Translations under genes and position numbers: made by a program
The notes under the pieces: model-generated
The model's input: only the letters and a program-made list of their open reading frames with translations
Told to the model about the DNA's origin: nothing
Database searches by the model: none
Source: Burkholderiales bacterium
GTDB lineage: Bacteria > Pseudomonadota > Gammaproteobacteria > Burkholderiales > JAEUMW01
Assembly: GCA_016791285.1 (NCBI GenBank)
Contig: JAEUMX010000037.1
Span: 1 to 9,179, forward strand
Direction of reading: 5' to 3'
Length of the DNA: 9,179 nucleotides
Shown here: one piece after another, positions 1-5,800 of the stretch
Numbering within the stretch: the stretch's first letter is position 1
Layout: every line of letters starts with the position of its first letter

Positions 1-849
1 CGCTACGCTCGATTGCCCAGCGCGCAGCTTCTGCGCGGCGAGCTGCAGCCGCCAGCGCGTGAGATAGTGCGCCGGGGGCTGTCCCAGCACCGTCGCGAAT
101 CGCTCGGCGAGCGCCGAACGCGACAGGCCGATCTCGCGCCCCAATTCTTCCACGGTCCAGGCGTGCGCGGGGCGGGCGTGCATCAGCGCGAGCGCGCGCC
201 CGACGAACCGGTCGCGCAGGCCCGCAAGCCACCCCGTCTGCTCCGGTGGCAGCGATTCGATGAAGCGGCGCACCGCCTCCACGAACAGGAGTTCGGACAG
301 CTTCGCCAGCACCGTCGCGCCGCCGGAGCGCTGCGCAGCCTCGCCCGCAGCGAAGCGTAGCGACGCCTCGATCCAGGTGGTCGACGGATCGCTTCGCACG
401 TTCACGCGCAGCATAGGCGGCAGCGAATCGAGCAGCGGGTTGCAGGGCCCCTTCTCGCAGGCAAGGAAGCCACAGACCAGGCGTGTCACGGTTCCGCCGC
501 CGCCGCAGCGCAATCCGACCACCTCCCCCGGCGGCGGTGGCGCGTAGACCTCCCACGCCGGCACGGCCGTCACGTCGGGCGCGCTCGCCATGACATGCGG
601 GTCGCCATGGGGGAACAGCACGACCTCTCCAGCCGCGAGCGGCAAAGGATCGGTGCCGACGAGGCGGGCGACGCACGTGCCCTCGGTGATGAGGTGGTAA
701 TAGACGAGGTGCTCGGCGCCCGGCATGAGCGCCGTTGCCGTCTCCGCTGCCGAGGACGCGCCAACGCCCCAGGGCGCCGACAGCTCGCCGTGGAGGAACA
801 CGGCCCCGGTCAGGCGCACCTGCCTCAACACGTCGGAGAGCGCGTCCAT
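1..849 (-). CDS. AraC-family transcriptional regulator with N-terminal cupin domain (3' end missing)
   Basis: The minus-strand frame is open from ATG at 849 to the window edge (283 codons) with no stop. Residues about 1-175 look like the AraC-associated cupin-type sensor domain (Cupin_6): an LPLAAGEVVLFPHGDPH stretch, then RLVCGFLACEKGPCNPLLDSLP, which is typical of the segment before the linker. From about residue 229 the first helix-turn-helix is clear (TVEELGREIGLSRSALAERF), followed by GQPPAHYLTRWRL and the start of the second HTH. Relatives are about 300-320 residues, so only the end of the second HTH should be missing. The ribosome site is weak (GGA about 6 nt before ATG). It is divergent from the flavoprotein/flavin reductase operon across about 150 bp, so it probably controls that operon, by inference from position. 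The effector is unknown. Family assignment is secure. Confidence 0.9.
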   Translation of the reverse strand, partial: MDALSDVLRQVRLTGAVFLHGELSAPWGVGASSAAETATALMPGAEHLVYYHLITEGTCVARLVGTDPLPLAAGEVVLFPHGDPHVMASAPDVTAVPAWEVYAPPPPGEVVGLRCGGGGTVTRLVCGFLACEKGPCNPLLDSLPPMLRVNVRSDPSTTWIEASLRFAAGEAAQRSGGATVLAKLSELLFVEAVRRFIESLPPEQTGWLAGLRDRFVGRALALMHARPAHAWTVEELGREIGLSRSALAERFATVLGQPPAHYLTRWRLQLAAQKLRAGQSSVA

Positions 850-1000
850 GATTGATCCGGCGTCTTGCGCAAGAACCGTGGAGGATCGGTCATTCAACCG
901 CGAATGCCGCGTAAGCATACTCGCACCGTGGCAGAAGTGAACGTACAGCAGTGCGTGGCTTCGCGCCCACGACCAGATTCCGATACGGAGGAGACATCAC
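850..1000. promoter_or_regulatory. Divergent intergenic region between regulator and flavoprotein operon
   Basis: These 151 bp separate the starts of the AraC-type regulator (minus) and the flavoprotein gene (plus) and must hold both promoters. GGAGGAG at 987-993 is a strong ribosome binding site for the ATG at 1001. A weak sigma70-like pair for the plus strand is TTCAAC (893-898) and CATACT (916-921) with 17 bp spacing; it matches the consensus poorly. The perfect palindrome TCTTGCGCAAGA at 863-874 is listed separately. Confidence 0.5.
863..874. promoter_or_regulatory. 12-bp perfect palindrome, candidate operator
   Basis: TCTTGCGCAAGA is perfectly self-complementary and starts 14 bp upstream of the regulator's ATG (849), inside the divergent control region. 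A palindrome here could be a site for a dimeric regulator or for repression of the regulator gene. AraC proteins usually bind direct repeats, so a link to this AraC protein is not implied. It could also be chance in GC-rich DNA. Confidence 0.3.
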
Positions 1001-2149
1001 ATGGAAGTCACGGTAATCCGTCCCGCCCCGGCGGGCAGCAGCGCTCAGTGGTTGGAAACCGCGCGGACGCTTGGACCACGCTTCGCCGAGCGCGCTGCCG
1101 CGGTGGACGACGAGGACCTTTTCGTGGGTGAGAACTTCGCCGAGCTCAAGGCAAGCGGGCTTGCCGCCGCCGGAGTACCGGCCGAACTGGGCGGCGGCGG
1201 CGCGTCGCACGCCGAGCTCGCCGCCGTACTGCGGGAGCTCGCCCAGCACTGCGGCTCGACCGCGCTCGCGTTCGCCATGCACACGCATCAGGTCGCCGTC
1301 GCGGCGTGGCGCTGGAAGCACCAGAAAGCGCCGGTCGATGGCCTTCTGAAGCGCGTCGCTGCCGAGCGGATCGGGCTGCTCTCGAGCGGCGGATCGGACT
1401 GGCTATACGGGTCCGGCGCCGCCACCCGCGTCGACGGCGGCTTTCGCATCAACGCGCGCAAGGTCTTCGTGAGCGGCGCGCCGGCGGGTAACCTGCTCTT
1501 GACCAGCGCGGTCTACGACGACTCCGAGGCCGGTCCCACGGTGCTGCATTTCGCGGTGCCGATGAATGCGGCCGGGGTCGAGATCGTTCCGACGTGGCGC
1601 GCGCTCGGCATGCGTGGCACGGGCTCGCACGACGTCGTCTTGCACGACGTGTTCATTGCCGACGCGGGCATCAGCGGCCGGCGCCCGCAGGGCAAATGGC
1701 ACCCCCTCTTCCACATCATCTCGATGCTCGCGTTCCCGCTCGTCTACGCCGTGTACGTGGGCGTGGCGGAAGCCGCGCGCAACGCGGCGGTGCGTGAGGC
1801 GGCCAGCCGCCGCACCGACGACCATCTGGTCTACCTGATCGGGGGCATCGACAACGAGCTCGCTGCGGCACGGCTCGCCCTGGCCGACATGCTCGCCGCC
1901 GCGGCCACCGATCAGCCAGGGTTCGCGGTCACGAACCGGGTGATGATCGGACGCTCACTGGTGGCACGCTCGGTGCTCGCAGTCGCCGAGCTTGCGCTGG
2001 AAGCAGTCGGCGGCCAAAGCTTCTATCGCAGCCGCGGGTTGGAGCGCCTCTTCCGCGATCTGCAGGCGGCACGCTTCCACCCACTCGCCGACGGCGCACA
2101 GCGCGACTACGCAGGACGGACCGCGCTCGGGTTGGAGGTGCGGGCCTGA
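1001..2149 (+). CDS. Acyl-CoA dehydrogenase-fold flavoprotein, probable flavin-dependent monooxygenase component
   Basis: The 382-residue protein has the acyl-CoA dehydrogenase layout. An N-terminal helical domain (about 15-120) includes VPAELGGGGASHAELAAVLREL. The middle beta domain (about 125-220) has the family-typical ALGMRGTGSHDVVLHDVFI at 201-219. The C-terminal helical domain (about 235-375) ends with VGGQSFYRSRGLERLFRD. Where true dehydrogenases carry the YEGT-type catalytic Glu after this RD, this protein has RFHPLADGAQ (358-367), so that base is absent. A flavin reductase gene follows 18 bp downstream with its own ribosome site. Together these point to a two-component FMNH2-dependent monooxygenase of the DszC/HpaH-like type rather than a beta-oxidation enzyme; this functional step is inference. 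The start is fixed by GGAGGAG 7 bp upstream. The substrate cannot be told from sequence; the divergent AraC-type gene probably regulates it. Confidence 0.85.
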   Translation: MEVTVIRPAPAGSSAQWLETARTLGPRFAERAAAVDDEDLFVGENFAELKASGLAAAGVPAELGGGGASHAELAAVLRELAQHCGSTALAFAMHTHQVAVAAWRWKHQKAPVDGLLKRVAAERIGLLSSGGSDWLYGSGAATRVDGGFRINARKVFVSGAPAGNLLLTSAVYDDSEAGPTVLHFAVPMNAAGVEIVPTWRALGMRGTGSHDVVLHDVFIADAGISGRRPQGKWHPLFHIISMLAFPLVYAVYVGVAEAARNAAVREAASRRTDDHLVYLIGGIDNELAAARLALADMLAAAATDQPGFAVTNRVMIGRSLVARSVLAVAELALEAVGGQSFYRSRGLERLFRDLQAARFHPLADGAQRDYAGRTALGLEVRA

Positions 2150-2167
2150 GTTCCAGGAGACGGCGTC

Positions 2168-2737
2168 ATGAATGGTTCAGCGAAGGCGGTGATCCCGGCG
2201 CCGGCCACCCGCTTCGATGCGCACGGCTACCGGCGCACGCTCGGGCAGTTCGCGACCGGCGTGGCGATCGTCACCACCTGCACCCCGGACGGCCAGCGGG
2301 TCGGGCTCACCGTGAACTCGTTCACCTCCGTCTCGCTGGACCCGCCGCTCATCCTGTGGTGCCTGGGGCGCGCAGCGGCGAGCGTGGCGCCGTTTCGCGC
2401 CGCCCGGAGATTCGCGATCAATGTGCTCGGCCTCGACCAAGTCGCCCTGGCGCAGCGCTTCGCCACTCGCCACGCCGACCGGTTCGCCGGCATTGGCTGC
2501 CGGTTCGGCGCAGGCGGCATGCCGCTGCTGGACGGCGCAATCGCCCACCTCGTCTGCCGCAGCGTCGCGCAGCAGCCGGCGGGCGATCACCTCGTCTTCA
2601 TCGGCAAGGTCGAGCATTACGAGCGCTTTGCTGGCGAGCCGCTCGTGTTCCAGGCCGGGGATTACGGACGACTCGCCCCGATGCCTGCCGCTGAGGCGGA
2701 TTACTCCGGAATCGCGCCGAAGATAAAGGCAGCCTGA
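2168..2737 (+). CDS. Flavin reductase domain protein (RutF/HpaC type) with foreign C-terminal tail
   Basis: The 189-residue protein matches the flavin reductase-like split-barrel family: FATGVAIVTT (28-37), GLTVNSFTSVSLDPPLILW (46-64), RFAINVLG (81-88), GDHLVFIGKVEHYER (139-153) and PLVFQAGDYGRL (158-169). It would reduce FMN or FAD with NAD(P)H and hand the flavin to the upstream flavoprotein. The ribosome site AGGAGA (2155-2160) lies 7 bp before ATG, and the gap to the upstream gene is 18 bp, so co-transcription is likely. The family normally ends near GDYGRL or slightly after. Here the last 11 codons and the stop (from 2702) come from antisense reading of a binding-protein gene remnant, giving the tail YSGIAPKIKAA. 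The tail is probably not needed for the fold. Confidence 0.9.
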   Translation: MNGSAKAVIPAPATRFDAHGYRRTLGQFATGVAIVTTCTPDGQRVGLTVNSFTSVSLDPPLILWCLGRAAASVAPFRAARRFAINVLGLDQVALAQRFATRHADRFAGIGCRFGAGGMPLLDGAIAHLVCRSVAQQPAGDHLVFIGKVEHYERFAGEPLVFQAGDYGRLAPMPAAEADYSGIAPKIKAA

Positions 2738-2817
2738 AGCATCCTCCGTCCTTCGCCTTCGGCGCGAGCGCCATCAGCAGCACCTTTGTCGCTCGCGAAC
2801 GCATCGATCCGCCCCCC
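2701..2817 (-). pseudogene. Remnant of 3' end of family 3 substrate-binding protein gene
   Basis: This stretch matches the intact binding-protein gene at 4321-5178 in three blocks. 2701-2742 matches 4321-4362 (three mismatches), 2741-2750 matches 4513-4522, and 2751-2817 matches 4546-4611 (one extra T in the T-run at 2785-2787 and one substitution). Two deletions separate the blocks: 152 bp with AT at the junction, and 23 bp with GTC at the junction. The differences in the first block are all silent (Phe and Ala wobble bases, and TAA versus TAG stop), so the copy diverged while still coding. Residues equivalent to GGQIDAFASDK and MLQAAFIFGAIPE are still readable on the minus strand, with a shifted stretch between. 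Similarity begins at the stop codon and fades after about 2817. The fragment overlaps the flavin reductase 3' end. Confidence 0.85.
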
Positions 2818-3015
2818 CACTGCTGCGGGGAAACGGAATCCTGGTCGGCGGTCACGGTAACTCCGCAATCCTGATAGGCCTCGCACCGACCGCAGCATAT
2901 CGCCGCGCGCCCCCAAAGCACCGGGCAACGGACCCGAAACCATCTCCCTCGTGCGATGTACGTGTCCGGGCTGTATCCTTGCACCAATAGACGAGTGTTC
3001 TTGGCGAGGTGATCG
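2738..3015. other. Intergenic region holding gene remnant and NMO upstream DNA
   Basis: The first 80 bp are the binding-protein remnant. From about 2818 to 3000 I see no conserved coding frame, RNA gene or repeat. A poor -10-like TGTATC occurs near 2971, but no convincing promoter pair was found. GAGGTGA at 3005-3011 is a good ribosome binding site for the NMO gene at 3016. Confidence 0.5.
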
Positions 3016-4260
3016 ATGCGGCGCGTAGACGATTTCCGTCTGCGGTTCGGCAACAGGGAGCTGGTGCCGATCGTGATCGGCGGCATGGGGGTCGACATCT
3101 CGACCGCGGCGCTGGCGCTGGAAGCGGCGCGCCTGGGCGGCATCGGGCACATCTCCGACGCCATGGTGAAGACAGTGGCCGACCGCCGCTTTCAGACCAG
3201 CTTCGTGAGCGAGAAACTCAAGCTCTACAAATACAACGTCGCCAACCCGGACAAGTCGGCGGTGATGTTCGACCTGGGCCGCCTGGCCGAAGCGACGAAG
3301 CTGCATGTCGGCGCGACGATGGAAGCCAAGCGCGGCGACGGGCTGATCTTCATCAACTGCATGGAGAAGCTGACGATGAACGCGCCGCGCGACACGCTGC
3401 GCGTGCGCTTGCGTGCGGCGCTCGATGCGGGGATCGACGGCATTACGCTGGCCGCCGGTCTGCACCTGTCATCCTTCGCGTTGATGGAAGACCATCCGCG
3501 GTTTCGCGATGCCAAGCTAGGCATCATCGTCTCGTCGCGCCGCGCCCTGGAACTCTTCCTCCGCAAGACCGCGCGGCTCGAACGCCTGCCGGATTACGTC
3601 GTGGTCGAAGGGCCGCTGGCGGGCGGTCACCTCGGTTTCGGCATGGACTGGGCGGAGCACGACTTGCGCACCATCGTAGCGGACATCCGCCGCTACCTGC
3701 AGGCCGAGCAGCTCGATATCCCGCTGATCCCGGCCGGCGGCATCTTCACCGGGAGTGACGCGGTTTCCTTTCTGGAGCAGGGCGCTGCCGCCGTGCAGGT
3801 GGCCACCCGCTTCACGGTGGCCCGGGAGTGCGGTCTGCCGCCCAAGGTGCAACAGGAGTACTTCAAGGCGGGCGAGGGCGACATCGAGGTCAATCAGATC
3901 TCTCCCACCGGCTACCCGATGCGCATGCTGAAGAGCAGTCCGGCCATCGGCGCCGGTATCCGCCCCAACTGCGAGGCCTACGGTTATCTGCTCGACAGCA
4001 ACGGCACCTGCTCCTACATCGCCGCCTACAACCGCGAGGTGGCGGCTCACCCCGACGCAAAGAAGGTGTCGGTGATGGACAAGACCTGTCTGTGCACTCA
4101 CATGCGCAACTTCGACTGCTGGACCTGCGGACACTACGCTTACCGGCTCAAGGATACGACGCACCGTTTGCCGGATGGCAGTTACCAGGTGCTCAGCGCC
4201 GAGCACGTCTTCCGCGACTATCAGATCAGCACCGACCAGAAGATCGCGCTGCCCGCGTAA
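3016..4260 (+). CDS. Nitronate monooxygenase family (2-nitropropane dioxygenase-like) flavoprotein with Cys-rich C-terminus
   Basis: The 414-residue protein is an FMN-binding TIM barrel of the NMO/YrpB group. Landmarks are VPIVIGGMGVDIS (17-29), DGITLAAGLHLSS (141-153), VVVEGPLAGGHLGF (195-208, matching the AGGHxG signature), IPLIPAGGIFTGSDAV (235-250) and AAAVQVATRF (257-266). The last motifs form the FMN phosphate site. Family members oxidise alkyl nitronates with FMN and O2, but many are uncharacterised and the substrate here is not known. After the barrel, residues about 270-414 form an extension with Cys at 319, 332, 358, 360, 368 and 371, including CLCTHMRNFDCWTC, which suggests bound metal or an Fe-S site. 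The start is chosen because GAGGTGA lies 4 bp upstream. The gene sits between two copies of a binding-protein 3' end and converges on the intact one. Confidence 0.88.
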   Translation: MRRVDDFRLRFGNRELVPIVIGGMGVDISTAALALEAARLGGIGHISDAMVKTVADRRFQTSFVSEKLKLYKYNVANPDKSAVMFDLGRLAEATKLHVGATMEAKRGDGLIFINCMEKLTMNAPRDTLRVRLRAALDAGIDGITLAAGLHLSSFALMEDHPRFRDAKLGIIVSSRRALELFLRKTARLERLPDYVVVEGPLAGGHLGFGMDWAEHDLRTIVADIRRYLQAEQLDIPLIPAGGIFTGSDAVSFLEQGAAAVQVATRFTVARECGLPPKVQQEYFKAGEGDIEVNQISPTGYPMRMLKSSPAIGAGIRPNCEAYGYLLDSNGTCSYIAAYNREVAAHPDAKKVSVMDKTCLCTHMRNFDCWTCGHYAYRLKDTTHRLPDGSYQVLSAEHVFRDYQISTDQKIALPA

Positions 4261-4280
4261 GCCCGGACCGCAAGAAGGAA

Positions 4281-4302
4281 ACGGGGCAGCGTCGTGCCCC
4301 GT
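4281..4302. terminator. Hairpin terminator between convergent genes
   Basis: ACGGGGCA (4281-4288) pairs perfectly with TGCCCCGT (4295-4302) across a 6-nt loop. It lies 20 bp after the NMO stop and 18 bp after the binding-protein stop on the other strand. On the minus strand the stem is followed by the T-rich TTTCCTTCTT, which fits an intrinsic terminator for the binding-protein gene. On the plus strand there is no T-run, so termination of NMO there would be weaker. Confidence 0.7.
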
Positions 4303-4320
4303 GGTCGCGAAAGTGCCCGT

Positions 4321-5178
4321 CTACTCCGGAATCGCGCCGAAGATGAAGGCGGCCTGAAGCATGATGCCCGGCTTGCCGAGCGCCCCGAACCAGCGGTTGA
4401 AGATCTCGACGATCGCACCGCTGCGGTAGATGTCCGCGAGGGCGCGGTCCACTGCGAGCCGGAAATTGTCGTCGTTGCGCGGCAGCGTGATCGCATAGGG
4501 CTCGAAGGACAGATCCTCCGTCAGCAGCGCGATCGCCTTCGGGTCCTTCGCCTTCGGCGCGAGCGCCATCAGCAGCACCTTGTCGCTCGCGAACGCATCG
4601 ATCTGCCCCCCTTCCAGCTGTGCCAAGCCGTCCTCGCGGGTCTTGAGCGGCACCACGGTAGCGTTGATCACGGTCCGCTTCAACGCGTCGTTCAGCGCCT
4701 TCTCGTTGGTCGTGCCGGGGATGACGCCGATCTTCTTGCCGGAGAGATCGGAGAGCTGGCGGGCCGCCGAGTCGGCCTTGATGAGCAGCCCCGTGCCATC
4801 GACGAAAGTGAAGCTGGAGAAGTTCACGTGCTTCAAGCGGGAGAGCGTCACCGTCGTCGACCCGCACTCCATGTCGGCCTGCCCCTTCTCGACCGCTTCG
4901 ATGCGCGTCTGCACGGTGACCGGCACCCACTTGATCTGGACGCCCTCCGCGCCGATCTGCTGCGCGATCATGCTCACTACGCGGCGGCAAAGCTCGATGC
5001 TGTAGCCGGTCGGCTCCTTGGACTGGTCGACGAAGGAGAACGGCGAGGCGTCGCTGCGGTAGGCGATGGCGACGGTCTTCGCATCCTTGATCTTCTTCAA
5101 GTGGCCGTCGAGAGCCTGGGCGCTGGCAAGGGCAGGTGCCAGGAGCAGCGCGACAATGAAGGCGGCGGGACGAAACAT
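4321..5178 (-). CDS. ABC transporter substrate-binding protein, family 3 (amino-acid type)
   Basis: The 285-residue periplasmic protein starts with a signal peptide (MFRPAAFIVALLLAPALASAQA, cleavage probably after ASA). Family 3 features follow: KTVAIAYRSDASPFSFVD, then GYSIELCRRV, then the ECGSTT segment and VGTGLL-like VDGTGLLIKAD also found in glutamate/aspartate-binding GltI, GKKIGVIPGTTNE, GGQIDAFASDKVLL and IFNRWFGALGKPG. An acidic or polar amino acid ligand is plausible but not proven. The start at 5178 is fixed by AAGGAG about 8 bp upstream and by the signal peptide; the frame stays open further upstream but that part is antisense to the thioesterase gene. No permease or ATPase gene is adjacent, so it is an orphan binding protein here. 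A damaged second copy of its 3' end lies at 2701-2817. Confidence 0.92.
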   Translation of the reverse strand: MFRPAAFIVALLLAPALASAQALDGHLKKIKDAKTVAIAYRSDASPFSFVDQSKEPTGYSIELCRRVVSMIAQQIGAEGVQIKWVPVTVQTRIEAVEKGQADMECGSTTVTLSRLKHVNFSSFTFVDGTGLLIKADSAARQLSDLSGKKIGVIPGTTNEKALNDALKRTVINATVVPLKTREDGLAQLEGGQIDAFASDKVLLMALAPKAKDPKAIALLTEDLSFEPYAITLPRNDDNFRLAVDRALADIYRSGAIVEIFNRWFGALGKPGIMLQAAFIFGAIPE

Positions 5179-5213
5179 GGGCAAAACTCCTTGGGGTGGG
5201 AAATCAGCCGCGC

Positions 5214-5242
5214 AGGGTAAGGGTTTTTTCGCCTGCCGGCAA
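5214..5242 (-). promoter_or_regulatory. Possible sigma70 promoter of the substrate-binding protein gene
   Basis: On the minus strand, TTGCCG (5242-5237) and TACCCT (5219-5214) are 17 bp apart and lie about 35 bp upstream of the ATG at 5178. The match to the -35 box is fair and to the -10 box weak. The divergent region 5179-5322 (144 bp) must also hold the promoter of the thioesterase gene, for which no clear boxes were found. Confidence 0.35.
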
Positions 5243-5322
5243 ATGAAGCCTGCATGGCTGCGCGAAGCCCATCGATCCCGCCGCATCGTTTCGCTACCAT
5301 GTCGGCTGACGTGGAGAAAGCC

Positions 5323-5739
5323 ATGGCGACGGAAGAACTCAGGGCAGGACTGAAAGGCGAGGCGGAGCTCGTCGTGGGTGAAGAACACACGGCGGTGCAT
5401 GTCGGCAGCGGGCGGGTGCACGTGTTCGCCACGCCGCTCATGATCGCGCTCATGGAAACCGCTGCCGTGGCCGCGGTCGAAGACGCACTGGCGCCGGGTC
5501 AGCAAAGCGTCGGCACCCACCTCGACGTGCGGCACCTCGCGGCAACGCCCGTCGGCATGCGCGTGCGTGCCACCGCGGAGCTTATCAGGGTCGACGGGCG
5601 CACCCTCACGTTCCGCGTCGCCGCGGTCGACGACAAGGAGCCGATCGGGGACGGCACTCACGTCCGCGCGCTGGTCGATGCCGCGCGCTTCGACGCACGT
5701 TTGCAGGCCAAGCTCGATCAGGCGGGGCCGAGCTCGTAG
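5323..5739 (+). CDS. FlK-like hot-dog thioesterase family protein
   Basis: The 138-residue protein is a single hot-dog domain close in layout to fluoroacetyl-CoA thioesterase FlK. Aligning from memory of FlK, catalytic Thr42, Glu50 and His76 correspond to Thr37 (VFAT), Glu45 (ALME) and His71 (VRHLAATPVG) with identical spacing, and Gly69 corresponds to Gly64. The GDGTHVRALV stretch near the end also matches. The FlK lid residues Phe33 and Phe36 are replaced here by Gly28 and Arg31, so selectivity for fluoroacetyl-CoA is unlikely. It probably hydrolyses another acyl-CoA. The start at 5323 is preferred because GGAGA lies 6 bp upstream. In-frame ATGs at 5254 and 5299 lack a ribosome site and would add residues not typical of the family. 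It is divergent from the binding-protein gene. Confidence 0.85.
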   Translation: MATEELRAGLKGEAELVVGEEHTAVHVGSGRVHVFATPLMIALMETAAVAAVEDALAPGQQSVGTHLDVRHLAATPVGMRVRATAELIRVDGRTLTFRVAAVDDKEPIGDGTHVRALVDAARFDARLQAKLDQAGPSS

Positions 5740-5800
5740 CGGAGTCTCCCGCACGCACGAGCAGGCCGCGGCGGGTTGTCGCGCGTGAGCACGTTGTCCC

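Noticed and set aside
2818..2870. Possible further extension of the binding-protein remnant (GTTACCGTG resembles GCTACCGTG in the intact gene at a similar distance)
   Set aside because: The match is short, the spacing differs by 8 bp and the sequence between is not alignable by eye.
2701..3465. Minus-strand open frame of 254 codons ending in MLQAAFIFGAIPE
   Set aside because: Only the last part is the binding-protein remnant; most of the rest is antisense to the NMO gene and unlike any binding protein.
3009..3758. Plus-strand open frame starting at ATG 3009
   Set aside because: It is the +1-shifted shadow of the NMO gene; the GAGGTGA site and family motifs support the frame starting at 3016.
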